From Litoreibacter meonggei (lineage in GTDB: Bacteria; Pseudomonadota; Alphaproteobacteria; Rhodobacterales; Rhodobacteraceae), in contig NZ_RCCE01000007.1 in NCBI RefSeq assembly GCF_003663885.1, positions 1-64,000 on the forward strand: a DNA stretch of 64,000 nt. The letters are read 5' to 3'. The position numbers and the translations under genes are program-made. How positions within the stretch are numbered: the stretch's first letter is position 1; every line of letters begins with the position of its first letter. The notes under the pieces are model-generated. The model was given only the letters and a program-made list of their open reading frames with translations, was not told the origin of the DNA and did not search any database. Shown one piece after another: positions 32,132 to 40,634 of the stretch.

Positions 32132-32163
32132 TATGATCGTCTTGAATATCAAGGATTGAGACG

Positions 32164-34509
32164 ATGAGCACGGATCAAGATCAACACCACAACACCATGC
32201 AGGCCGCGACCGCTTCGAACGCCACGACAGTGATCGATCCGGTGTGTGGCATGACCGTTGAGGTCAACGAAAATCCCCGGAATACTGAATTTGGAGGGGA
32301 GACCTTCCATTTTTGTTCAGAGAACTGTGAAACGAAGTTTCGCAGCGACCCATATTACTACGCCTCGGGACATGCGCAAAAGGCGCAAACGCATAGCAAG
32401 GCAAGTACTCAATGGACTTGCCCGATGCATCCCGAAATCCTCAGGGACGAGCCTGGCGCGTGCCCGATTTGTGGTATGGCGCTTGAGCCAATGCTCCCAT
32501 CGGATGAGCCGTCCGAAGAACTCTCCGATTTCACGAAGCGCATGTGGATCAGCGCGGCAGCCGCAGTTCCGCTGGTCATCTTGACCATGGGCGAACTGGT
32601 CGGTCTGCCCGTGCGCGCGTGGATCGGTCATCAGAATGCAGTCTACATCGAATTCCTCCTCGCAACGCCGATCATTCTCTGGGCCGCGCTCCCGTTCTTC
32701 AAAAGGGGGTGGGATTCCATAACGACTCTATCTCCAAACATGTGGACGCTTATCGCGCTCGGGGTCGGAGCCGCCTACACCTATTCGCTTGCCGCGACCT
32801 TCTTGCCTGGAATTTTTCCTTCGGCGTACCAAACCGGCGAAGGCGTCGGCACTTATTACGAAGCCGCAGTTGTGATCGTCACATTGATCTTTGTCGGTCA
32901 GGTGCTTGAATTGCGTGCACGGGAACGAACGGGTGATGCAATCCGCGCCTTGCTTGATCTCGCACCGAAAACAGCCCGCCGTATTATGCCGGACGGGACC
33001 GAATACGACGCACCGCTGGAGCATATCATTGCTGGCGATACGCTACGCGTGCGACCCGGTGACAGCATCCCAGTGGACGCTGACGTGCTTGAGGGGCGTT
33101 CATCAATCGACGAAAGCATGATTACTGGAGAGCCGCTTCCCGTTGAAAAAACACAAGGGGACCGGGTCACGGGCGGGACGATCAACAAAAACGGCACGTT
33201 GATGGTGAGGGCCACGCAAGTCGGGGCGGACACAGTCCTTTCTCAGATCGTGGATATGGTCGCTGGAGCGAAACGGTCGCGCGCGCCAATTCAGGGACTA
33301 GCAGACCGTGTGTCGTCAGTATTCGTGCCAACGGTCGTTCTCATTGCGGTCACATCGTTCATCGCTTGGCTCATGTTCGGGCCAGATCCGGCACTTGCAT
33401 TTGCGATAACAGCTGCAGTCTCTGTGCTTATTATCGCCTGCCCTTGCGCATTGGGTCTCGCAACACCGATCTCGATCACCACTGCTGCGGGCCGCGGGGC
33501 ACAAGCGGGTGTCTTGATCAAGGATGCAGAGGCACTTGAGCGGATGGCGCGCGTCGATACGGTCATTGTTGATAAGACTGGCACCCTCACCCAAGGGCGT
33601 CCGAAGCTCACAGATTTGGTGGTCACGGGTGGGCACTCTGAAAATGATGTTCTTACCCTTGTTGCAGCCTTAGAACGAGGCTCAGAGCACCCCCTTGCGG
33701 AGGCGATTGTGGAGGGTGCACGAGAGCAAGGCCTGTCGCTTTTTGAAGCAACAAACTTCGAGGCTATCACTGGCAAAGGTGTCAGAGGTCAAGTTGACGG
33801 CCATGATGTCGCTCTCGGAAATCCAGCAATGATGGACGAAATCAATGTGGACCATTCGGTTGCTGAACATGCTGCAAATGACCTCAGGGCTTCTGGAAAG
33901 ACTGCCATGTTCATAGCAGTCGATGGTAGGTTCGCCGGGATCGTGGCAGTCGCTGACCCGATCAAAGAAACCACGGCCGGTGCCATTGACGATCTTCATC
34001 GCCTCGGGCTCAGGGTCATCATGGCGACTGGTGACAATCAAAAGACGGCGGAAGCCGTCGCTTTGAAGCTTGGAATAGATGAAGTTCATGCAGGGGTTTT
34101 GCCGGAAGACAAGAAAGCCCTGGTGGAAAACTTGAGGCATGAAGGCGCCCAGATTGCCATGGCCGGAGATGGCGTAAACGATGCGCCTGCCCTAGCGGCT
34201 GCCGATGTCGGGATTGCGATGGGTACCGGTGCCGACGTTGCCGTCGAAAGCGCTGGCATCACACTATTGGGAGGCGATCTGGTAGGCATTGTCAGAGCCC
34301 GCAGGCTCGCAAAAGCAACGGTTCGAAATATCAAACAGAACCTATTTTTTGCGTTTGCCTATAACACTGCAGGTGTTCCTGTCGCGGCTGGCATTCTCTA
34401 CCCCATTTTCGGGTTGCTTCTTTCGCCAATGATCGCTGCCGCAGCCATGAGCCTGTCGTCAGTATCGGTCATTGCGAATGCGCTTCGATTGCGGCGTGCC
34501 GAACTTTGA
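32164..34509 (+). CDS. Cu(I)/Ag(I) P1B-type ATPase with YHS and CxxC N-domains
   Basis: 781 aa. The N-terminus has no HMA domain but a YHS-type zinc-ribbon-like domain (DPVCGM...FCSENC, 26-58) and a heavy-metal-binding domain ([21 protein letters not shown], about 83-110). The transport part has CPC ([13 protein letters not shown]), [25 protein letters not shown] and the copper-specific MSLSS region. It resembles SilP and the SenC/actP-type copper pumps rather than CopA at 7685. The two pumps may differ in rate or in the donor they accept. It has its own CueR-type promoter. Confidence 0.94.
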   Translation: MSTDQDQHHNTMQAATASNATTVIDPVCGMTVEVNENPRNTEFGGETFHFCSENCETKFRSDPYYYASGHAQKAQTHSKASTQWTCPMHPEILRDEPGACPICGMALEPMLPSDEPSEELSDFTKRMWISAAAAVPLVILTMGELVGLPVRAWIGHQNAVYIEFLLATPIILWAALPFFKRGWDSITTLSPNMWTLIALGVGAAYTYSLAATFLPGIFPSAYQTGEGVGTYYEAAVVIVTLIFVGQVLELRARERTGDAIRALLDLAPKTARRIMPDGTEYDAPLEHIIAGDTLRVRPGDSIPVDADVLEGRSSIDESMITGEPLPVEKTQGDRVTGGTINKNGTLMVRATQVGADTVLSQIVDMVAGAKRSRAPIQGLADRVSSVFVPTVVLIAVTSFIAWLMFGPDPALAFAITAAVSVLIIACPCALGLATPISITTAAGRGAQAGVLIKDAEALERMARVDTVIVDKTGTLTQGRPKLTDLVVTGGHSENDVLTLVAALERGSEHPLAEAIVEGAREQGLSLFEATNFEAITGKGVRGQVDGHDVALGNPAMMDEINVDHSVAEHAANDLRASGKTAMFIAVDGRFAGIVAVADPIKETTAGAIDDLHRLGLRVIMATGDNQKTAEAVALKLGIDEVHAGVLPEDKKALVENLRHEGAQIAMAGDGVNDAPALAAADVGIAMGTGADVAVESAGITLLGGDLVGIVRARRLAKATVRNIKQNLFFAFAYNTAGVPVAAGILYPIFGLLLSPMIAAAAMSLSSVSVIANALRLRRAEL

Positions 34510-34669
34510 CCCCTGTATGCGAAATTGTCATCAGATTCTTGAGCTTTCCACCAAGCCGCAACTCAAGAAGGACAGGTCCAATCCCGCCTTCATGGTCCAG
34601 ATTGCCATTGTGCGGCACAATAGCTCTAAGTATCTGTGGTGCAGGAAAGCCGGATTGCCTTCATTTCAT
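34510..34669. other. Convergent intergenic region with inverted repeat
   Basis: TTCTTGAG (34536-34543) and CTCAAGAA (34562-34569) form an eight-pair stem with an 18-base loop. No T run follows, so a terminator is only possible, not shown. Confidence 0.3.
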
Positions 34670-37150
34670 TCAGTTGCGCTGTGGCAGCAGACTTGTCGTT
34701 CCCACCGACCCGGCATTCACGAGTTGTCGCTCAAGATACATAGGGACATACTCTCCACGCCGCCACAATCGACCAAGATCATCGTAAAAGCGGCTGAGAA
34801 AATGGCCCGACTGTCCGGTTGATGCTATGTATACCGAACTGTTTGGATCAGAAAGGTCATAGACCCCACGGAAAGTCGATCCAAAATCAGCCTGGAACGG
34901 GTCCTCGGATGCACCCGCAGAAAATCCAAGGAAAAGAGTGGTGTCGCCGCCTGAGAACGGAAGTCGAATGTTTGACATGAAACTGAAACCTCGAGACCAA
35001 CTCAGGATAGGATGATCAAGTGCGGTTTGATGGGCATCTCCCCACCTCAAAGTACTCAAATCGCCACGCCCAAATGTTTCTTCGAGCCATAACAGTGAAT
35101 CGTCGAGCGCGAGGCTAGCGATCTGATCACAGGTCTCGATTTCTTCCGATTGAACTACGTCGCACCAGATTGAGGCACCATCGACATCGCGGAACACGCG
35201 CTCGAGAAAAAGTGTCTGAATGACAGGCAATCCCTCAGCCATTTTGCTCAACTCGTCGTTTATCAACCGTTGCTGGAGGGCGCGCATCCAAGCGGTATAG
35301 ATCAGGGGTTCCGCCATGTGCTCGTTCATGTCGCCGTTCCAATCTGCCAGCATTTGCAGAGCTTCGGCACGCCGTCGGGCAAGAGTTCCTTGGGGCGCGG
35401 GTGGTTCTGAAAACCACAAGTTCTTGGCGATGAGTGGCAACAGGCCCCTTGCGGCCGGACTGATAGTGTCTTGCTGATACTCAACGAAACCGTCCCGGGT
35501 GTGGACGTCGCGCGCCTCAAGCAGCCTCGTAAGGCGACCTAACCTAAAGCTTCGTCCGTCTGCCCAAACAAATTCGGGAGAGGGCGCTTGATTGTCTATG
35601 TCGCGATCAATTTGTGTCTGGGAGTTTGGATCGGATAACTCGGCGTCCTCCGAGGTGTCACCTGGGCCAGTCTCAAGCCAGCGGCTTTCCGACAGCCATC
35701 CAGGTGCTGGCATAGACCCCGCAAACGCATTTCGAGGATCTCGAATTGGTTGGACGCCAACAAACTGACTTGCGAGATTTTCCTCGTCTGCAATGATCAT
35801 CTTCATAGCGGGTGCGATGAAGGATCGCATTGCCAAGAACCCTTGATCTGTACTCTTTGCAGTCATCAAACCCATGAGCGCACTTATGGAAGTGTCATTT
35901 GTGGACAGGCCGGTCCATGCCAGAGAGGCAATGTGCCCTTCTGGAATGACCGACGATAAACCGAACAAGTCAGATTGAACGATCGGACCGTTTTCGCTTC
36001 GCTCCAAGCGAATAGTCACGGGCGCTTCGCCCCGAATGCGTATAACGGAGGGGCGCGAAACGATTGGCCGGGGTCCCGCCGGTGTCAGTACCTCACGAGA
36101 GCCTGTGTCGAGTAGCTTCTCAATAAAAAGATCCTGGTCGTCGATGTTCGATGTGGTTCCAGACCATGCCAGACTGCTGTTACGACCTGACAGTATGACC
36201 GGCAACCCAGGTATTGTCGCACCGATGACGCCACCGACTTGAAGCTCCAACCCAGCGAGGTACCAGAGCGAAGGTATGGCCAACTGAGTGTCGAAAATAC
36301 CGGCAACTACCGCGTTGCCTGAAACGGTTCGGTTGCGGGTGGCAGCCCAGGCAAGCATCGACGAATTGAGATTGGGACTTCTAAGAGGCGACAATCTGCT
36401 CAGTTCAGCGGGTTCAAATCGAATGGCGCCGAGACGAGCATTCGGAAACTGGTCAAAGTACCTTGGTATGTTGCGATCATCATTGGCAAATGACGCCGGG
36501 AGAAGATCAGAAACGCGTGCGGGGGGAATGAGCATAGAGAGGCGAGCCCTCAAAACCTCTTCTTGGAATTGACCCGAGCTCTGTAACGCAAAAAGCTTGA
36601 GAATTGCGATGCTGTCCTCTGGTCTCCATGGCGCGATGGAGCTTTCAAACAGAAAGAATTCTGGTGCACCTCGCCCCAACGCACCTTTGTTGATTTCCTC
36701 AATCCACGCATTCACCCCTTCCGCATAGGCGTTGAGAGCTTCACGCGTTTTGTCGTCCTGGGCGGAAAGCGAAGAACGAGCGGCCTCGGCCAGATCAAGT
36801 CTGCGCATGAAATCGTCATAGGCCAAAGTGCTTCGTCCGAAGAGTTCAGATAGGCGTCCTTGGGCAATTCTTCTTAGAAGGGTCATTTGCCACAGCCTGT
36901 CTTGCGCGTGAGCGACTCCAAGCCCAAAAAAGACATCGGGGTCGTTCGTTCCAAAAATGTGTGGAACTGCGTAAGCGTCTCTCACGATATCGACCGGTGC
37001 CGATAGACCCTCAACATTGAAACTTGCCGTGTAGTCTGGAATTGATCGAGTCATCAGCCAAATCGCCAATACGATCGCAACTATTGTTATGATTGCTGCG
37101 GCGATGAACCCTCTAAGCAAGAGTCGGAATAGACGTCTCATCCGTACCAT
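34670..37150 (-). CDS. Penicillin acylase family protein (Ntn hydrolase)
   Basis: 826 aa, N-terminal membrane segment (about 11-33), then the penicillin G acylase fold: alpha-chain part to about 262 and the processing site in front of the catalytic beta-chain Ser263 (LNSSMLAWAATRN). The usual Ser-Asn is Ser-Ser here. Such enzymes cleave amide-linked acyl groups, for example of beta-lactams, N-acyl-homoserine lactones or lipopeptides; substrate cannot be told. It may be expressed with the upstream small membrane gene and L,D-transpeptidase 3. ATG 37150 or 37141 could be the start. Confidence 0.83.
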   Translation of the reverse strand: MVRMRRLFRLLLRGFIAAAIITIVAIVLAIWLMTRSIPDYTASFNVEGLSAPVDIVRDAYAVPHIFGTNDPDVFFGLGVAHAQDRLWQMTLLRRIAQGRLSELFGRSTLAYDDFMRRLDLAEAARSSLSAQDDKTREALNAYAEGVNAWIEEINKGALGRGAPEFFLFESSIAPWRPEDSIAILKLFALQSSGQFQEEVLRARLSMLIPPARVSDLLPASFANDDRNIPRYFDQFPNARLGAIRFEPAELSRLSPLRSPNLNSSMLAWAATRNRTVSGNAVVAGIFDTQLAIPSLWYLAGLELQVGGVIGATIPGLPVILSGRNSSLAWSGTTSNIDDQDLFIEKLLDTGSREVLTPAGPRPIVSRPSVIRIRGEAPVTIRLERSENGPIVQSDLFGLSSVIPEGHIASLAWTGLSTNDTSISALMGLMTAKSTDQGFLAMRSFIAPAMKMIIADEENLASQFVGVQPIRDPRNAFAGSMPAPGWLSESRWLETGPGDTSEDAELSDPNSQTQIDRDIDNQAPSPEFVWADGRSFRLGRLTRLLEARDVHTRDGFVEYQQDTISPAARGLLPLIAKNLWFSEPPAPQGTLARRRAEALQMLADWNGDMNEHMAEPLIYTAWMRALQQRLINDELSKMAEGLPVIQTLFLERVFRDVDGASIWCDVVQSEEIETCDQIASLALDDSLLWLEETFGRGDLSTLRWGDAHQTALDHPILSWSRGFSFMSNIRLPFSGGDTTLFLGFSAGASEDPFQADFGSTFRGVYDLSDPNSSVYIASTGQSGHFLSRFYDDLGRLWRRGEYVPMYLERQLVNAGSVGTTSLLPQRN

Positions 37151-37292
37151 GTCCGCTGAGGGTAGCTTCGCAGAACATTCTTCGTTTCAGTAAAGCGCGT
37201 ACCGAAACAGGTCGACTTCCAGTCCTTTTTATACGCGAGGTCACAGCTCCGTCTTGAAGATCGGGCGTCGGCTGGCGGATTCAAAATGGCTA

Positions 37293-37430
37293 TTACTTCC
37301 GGTTTCGGCCGTTCCATCGCTTGCAGACCCAAACGACGCAAAACAGAGCCAAAATTACGGCGAATACTAAAGCCGCCCATGTGATGCCAATAGAGAATAT
37401 GGTTGTCGTCCCGTCGCTGTCACCTTGCAT
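37293..37430 (-). CDS. Small single-pass membrane protein, 45 aa
   Basis: A frame with an excellent ribosome site (CTTGGAGGC) before ATG: a short N-terminus (MQGDSDGTTTIFS), one long hydrophobic helix (about residues 14-36, ending FCVVWVCK) and a basic tail. It lies between L,D-transpeptidase 3 and the acylase on the same strand. Size and topology fit a small membrane regulator or assembly factor, but no family is recognised. Confidence 0.6.
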   Translation of the reverse strand: MQGDSDGTTTIFSIGITWAALVFAVILALFCVVWVCKRWNGRNRK

Positions 37431-37582
37431 CGACTTCTGCCTCCAAGAAAAAGGTAGAGCAACGTCGATCCACGGCAGTTTCTATCATGAACCCTTGGCT
37501 GTTTCGCCGTGCATACGATCTTTGGAATACACTTCAGATTGGCGGCCAAAAGGCCCGCCGCTGTCACGGGACAATCAGTGAA

Positions 37583-38161
37583 CTAAAAAAGTCTGACTTG
37601 GGTGCCGACTTCCGCCAGATCGAACAACTCTGCGATATGCTCGTTGTACAGCCCAATGCACCCATTGGAAGACTGACGCCCGATCTTGCGTGTGTCGCCG
37701 GTCCCGTGGACACGGTAATATTGCCAGGAAAGATAGAGCGCGTGTGTGCCGAGAGGGTTGTCCGGGCCCGGTGGCCAGTAGTCAGGCCATTCAGGATTAC
37801 GCTCCTTCATCGAAGGTGTCGGTCTCCAACTCGGACCTTCTACTTTTTGAACGACCCTTGTGTATCCCCGCCGGGTCAACTCTTCTGATTGAGGCACGCT
37901 CGACGGGTAGAGCTTGTAAATACTTTCGTCCTCAGACCAGAACTGAACGGCTCTTGAATTGATGTCGCAGAGGATCGCCCCATGCTCGAGATTATCAAAG
38001 TGGTCTTGCCATGGCTGAGCGCTGAAGGACGAGATATTCCTGCGTACCGCCGTTCCGGTCGGTTGCTCCACAGACTGGGCCTTTACCAAGGCCGGAAGTC
38101 CGATGACGGCGGCGGCTGTTGTTGACAGAAACTGCCTGCGGTTTTTAATTATTCTGCTCAC
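37583..38161 (-). CDS. L,D-transpeptidase (YkuD), copy 3, metal-controlled
   Basis: 192 aa exported through a twin-arginine leader (NRRQFLSTTAAA). YkuD domain with His152 (VHGT) and Cys168 in SSNGCIG. It is a clear paralogue of copy 1: shared blocks include RRN(I/M)SSF, WQDHFD, LTRRGYT and PTPSMKERNP. As in copy 1 the canonical Arg after the catalytic Cys is Gly. The GTG start has a GGAGGA ribosome site and stands about 15 bases after the predicted start from a MerR-type promoter, which makes it a metal-induced cell wall enzyme. Confidence 0.9.
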   Translation of the reverse strand: MSRIIKNRRQFLSTTAAAVIGLPALVKAQSVEQPTGTAVRRNISSFSAQPWQDHFDNLEHGAILCDINSRAVQFWSEDESIYKLYPSSVPQSEELTRRGYTRVVQKVEGPSWRPTPSMKERNPEWPDYWPPGPDNPLGTHALYLSWQYYRVHGTGDTRKIGRQSSNGCIGLYNEHIAELFDLAEVGTQVRLF

Positions 38162-38182
38162 AGCTTTCCTCCATTTTTTTGA

Positions 38183-38213
38183 GTCGTAAGACCTCTAGTA
38201 GCTAGAGGGTCAA
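38183..38213 (-). promoter_or_regulatory. CadR/PbrR-type promoter of L,D-transpeptidase 3
   Basis: -35 TTGACC, 19-bp spacer containing CCTCTAGCTACTAGAGG (perfect CCTCTAG/CTAGAGG arms), -10 TACGAC. Such dyads are typical of ZntR/CadR/PbrR operators. Confidence 0.75.
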
Positions 38214-38245
38214 GCGATCCGGGAATGACATTTTTGTGAAGCGAT

Positions 38246-38797
38246 TTAGAGAAAGCGACGGGTTGAAGCCCGATACTCTTCAAATTCAGAACCGTACAGG
38301 TCCTTTAGCCACGGCTCTTCTGCGAATGGCGCGGCAATCAAAACAAGGATGGCCGCTGTTCCTACAATGAGAGCCGAGGGTGAAGACGTAAGGATCATCC
38401 ATCCACCGACGATTGCCATATCCGCCATGTATTGAGGGTTTCGAGAGTAGCGATACATGCCGGTAGTCTTCAACGTGCCTTTAGCTCCACCAGTTTGCGC
38501 TATCCCGAAATGAGCGACTTCAGTCCAGACGACAAAATTGCCAAACAGAATGAGAGGTATCCCAACCCCGAACCGGAGCCAGTTGGGAAACGCCAAAATG
38601 CCCCACCCCAAGACGCCAAGCACAATGAATACGCCAAACAACGAAAACGTTGGCACCCAGACCAGAATTGGAGTGATCGCCGTGTAACGTTGGGGCGGCC
38701 AGATACGGCGCTTTGGGGAAACAATTGACCAAAGGATCGAAGCCAGTGTTGCTGCAGCAATTCCTAGACCAGAAAGAACAAGCGTAGTTTCCATCAT
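38246..38797 (-). CDS. Isoprenylcysteine methyltransferase-like membrane protein
   Basis: 183 aa with four or five membrane segments and the phospholipid/isoprenylcysteine methyltransferase signature near the C-terminus: GMYRYSRNPQYMAD, then EEPWLKDLYGSEFEEYRA STRRF. Relatives occur beside cation-diffusion transporters such as czcD/czcN and are presumed to be S-adenosylmethionine-dependent, but the methyl acceptor is unknown. The start overlaps the CDF stop by four bases; last gene of the transglutaminase-CDF operon. Confidence 0.83.
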   Translation of the reverse strand: MMETTLVLSGLGIAAATLASILWSIVSPKRRIWPPQRYTAITPILVWVPTFSLFGVFIVLGVLGWGILAFPNWLRFGVGIPLILFGNFVVWTEVAHFGIAQTGGAKGTLKTTGMYRYSRNPQYMADMAIVGGWMILTSSPSALIVGTAAILVLIAAPFAEEPWLKDLYGSEFEEYRASTRRFL

Positions 38798-39714
38798 GCT
38801 TTTGTCTGCTCGTGTCCATAGAGTTGTGCGCTCTCATGAGCATTCTCCAAGTCTTCGAATTCGAGCGTGGAGTGCCGGATGCCGAACTCTTCGGCGAGAC
38901 GCGCCTTTATGGCAGCTTTGATCCCTTCGCCGGATGAGCCATCGATGGTCACTATATGGCAATCCAGCGCCGCCTCGTTCTCTTGCATCTGCCAAAGATG
39001 AACGTGGTGGACGTCATGGACCCCGTCGACGTCTCTGATTGCGGCAACAATTGCGTCATTGTCGAGGTCAGGTGGACTTCCCAGCATCAGGATGCGAATG
39101 GGTCCGCCGATTTCAGTTAGAGCGAGGTAAAGGATGTAGAGCGCGATGCCGATCGTGATCGCCGGATCGACCCACCACATATTATAGAGCAGGATGAGCG
39201 AGCCGCCGATGATCACCGCAACAGAGGCCAGTGCGTCTGACAGATTGTGCAGGAAAAGCGCCCGGATGTTCACGCTGCCCTTTTGCATCGAATACGTCAG
39301 CAGCGCTGTCAGCGTGTCGACGACCAGCGCCACTGAGCCCAGGATCACCACAGTCCAACCGGCCACTTCGGTCGGTTCGATCATGCGCATCCCGCCCTCG
39401 TAAATGAGATAGATACCGACGAGGATGAGGGTGGTGTAGTTGATCAAGGCAGCCACAACTTCAATCCGGCCATAGCCAAAAGTCATGCGCTTGTCGGCGG
39501 GTCTTCGGGATATCTTTCGGGCTGCGAACGCGATTACCAGAGACGCCATGTCTGAGAAGTTGTGCAGTGCATCCGCTATGAGAGCGAGGCTGCCAGAGAG
39601 GATGCCGCCCACAATCTGTACAACCGTCAGAAGTGCGTTGGCCCAGATAGCGATGGAGACACGGCGGTCGCCTGACGCGGGATCAATATGCGCGTGGCCG
39701 TGATCATGAGGCAT
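38794..39714 (-). CDS. Cation diffusion facilitator (CzcD-like zinc/cadmium exporter)
   Basis: 306 aa, His-rich N-terminus (MPHDHGHAHIDP), six membrane segments and a C-terminal cytoplasmic ferredoxin-like domain (GVHDVHHVHLWQM). The transport site residues are present: HNFSD in TM2 (HxxxD) and HNLSD in TM5, so a Zn(II)-type HD/HD site. It exports divalent cations to the periplasm against protons. It overlaps the transglutaminase stop by 11 bases. ATG 39714 is preferred over a longer frame. Confidence 0.92.
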   Translation of the reverse strand: MPHDHGHAHIDPASGDRRVSIAIWANALLTVVQIVGGILSGSLALIADALHNFSDMASLVIAFAARKISRRPADKRMTFGYGRIEVVAALINYTTLILVGIYLIYEGGMRMIEPTEVAGWTVVILGSVALVVDTLTALLTYSMQKGSVNIRALFLHNLSDALASVAVIIGGSLILLYNMWWVDPAITIGIALYILYLALTEIGGPIRILMLGSPPDLDNDAIVAAIRDVDGVHDVHHVHLWQMQENEAALDCHIVTIDGSSGEGIKAAIKARLAEEFGIRHSTLEFEDLENAHESAQLYGHEQTKA

Positions 39715-40474
39715 GACGCGATTCCTCGTGTCTATGATTAGGCAATGCCAAGCCAGGGATCTGCGGCACACTACCTGATCTGATCCGGCGCACGCGGGCG
39801 TTCATCCAATGGCGTATGATATGGCGATACAATATGCCCTTTACGAAGCTGAATGACTGCTGATGAGCGGCGTAGAAGTTGTCGGGCGCGTCGAAAGTAC
39901 CAAAGTCCTGGGCAATACCGGTCTCTTGGATGTAGGTATTGCCCCCCGTCCACTCCACTGGCGGCGCCTGCAGGCAGTCGGTCCCTGCCCCGTAACCGCA
40001 GAGACTGTGTGAATCGGCAAATTTGGATTGCAGCGCTGATAGAAACTCCGCATCCAGAATGAATCCTTCGAGGTTTGCCCAACCCGTCTCCGTCTCCACC
40101 TCAACCCAAGAGTGGACGATCTCATTGGGTGCAAGAGGATAGACGAGCTCTGGCACAACACCCCGTTGCAGCTCTTTGTGGATCGTGAACCCGTGAAGGC
40201 GGCACTGCACACTTACCGCGCGCAACAGGGCCATGAGAAGCGTGCCCTTGGTGTTGCATTGACCAAAACCGTCAGCGAGCACCTCGGCGGCCGAGATGTG
40301 GTCAGCGCGGTTGTACCCAAAGGCAATTTCATTGCGGACGAAATCGTAGACAGCGCCGATCCGGTCATGTTGAGAAAGGGCTTTCCACCCTCGGTCCTCG
40401 ATCAATTGTGCAATCGACGGGTGGTCGAAGTTCAGGATTGGGGTTGTTGCCAACAGCCGATCATTCGCGCTCAT
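39704..40474 (-). CDS. Transglutaminase-like domain protein
   Basis: 256 aa without signal peptide. The papain-like triad is visible: Cys73 in GFGQCNTKG, His121 in EIVHSWVEV and Asp141 in GFILD. Such domains act as cysteine proteases or transferases. The C-terminal 80 residues show two further Cys and no known domain. It is first in an operon with a CDF exporter and a methyltransferase behind a MerR-type promoter; why a peptidase belongs here is unknown. Ribosome site GAGGAG before ATG 40474. Confidence 0.82.
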   Translation of the reverse strand: MSANDRLLATTPILNFDHPSIAQLIEDRGWKALSQHDRIGAVYDFVRNEIAFGYNRADHISAAEVLADGFGQCNTKGTLLMALLRAVSVQCRLHGFTIHKELQRGVVPELVYPLAPNEIVHSWVEVETETGWANLEGFILDAEFLSALQSKFADSHSLCGYGAGTDCLQAPPVEWTGGNTYIQETGIAQDFGTFDAPDNFYAAHQQSFSFVKGILYRHIIRHWMNARVRRIRSGSVPQIPGLALPNHRHEESRHAS

Positions 40475-40503
40475 TTTATATCTCCTCGAATCGTCTACGT
40501 GAA

Positions 40504-40534
40504 GATGTAATTGCTACAGTCACTATAGATTCAA
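40504..40534 (-). promoter_or_regulatory. CadR/PbrR-type promoter of transglutaminase-CDF operon
   Basis: -35 TTGAAT, 19-bp spacer with CTATAG...CTGTAG dyad, -10 TACATC. Predicted transcription start about 23 bases before the ATG at 40474. Confidence 0.68.
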
Positions 40535-40564
40535 GATCCAAATTTCATTTTAGTTTAGCACACG

Positions 40565-40581
40565 CTGTCACAAATCTGATG
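40565..40581 (+). promoter_or_regulatory. Pho box upstream of alkaline phosphatase
   Basis: CTGTCA CAAAT CTGATG, close to the PhoB consensus of two CTGTCA half-sites 11 bp apart. It is 54 bp before the phosphatase start and suggests control by phosphate limitation. Confidence 0.6.
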
Positions 40582-40634
40582 CTTAAGACCCGCATCTTCG
40601 CTGCAAACTCATCCCTCTTTTCAGGAGCAAAACT

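Noticed and set aside
34536-34569. Inverted repeat as a terminator for the copper ATPase gene
   Set aside because: The loop is 18 bases and no T run follows; kept only as a structural note.
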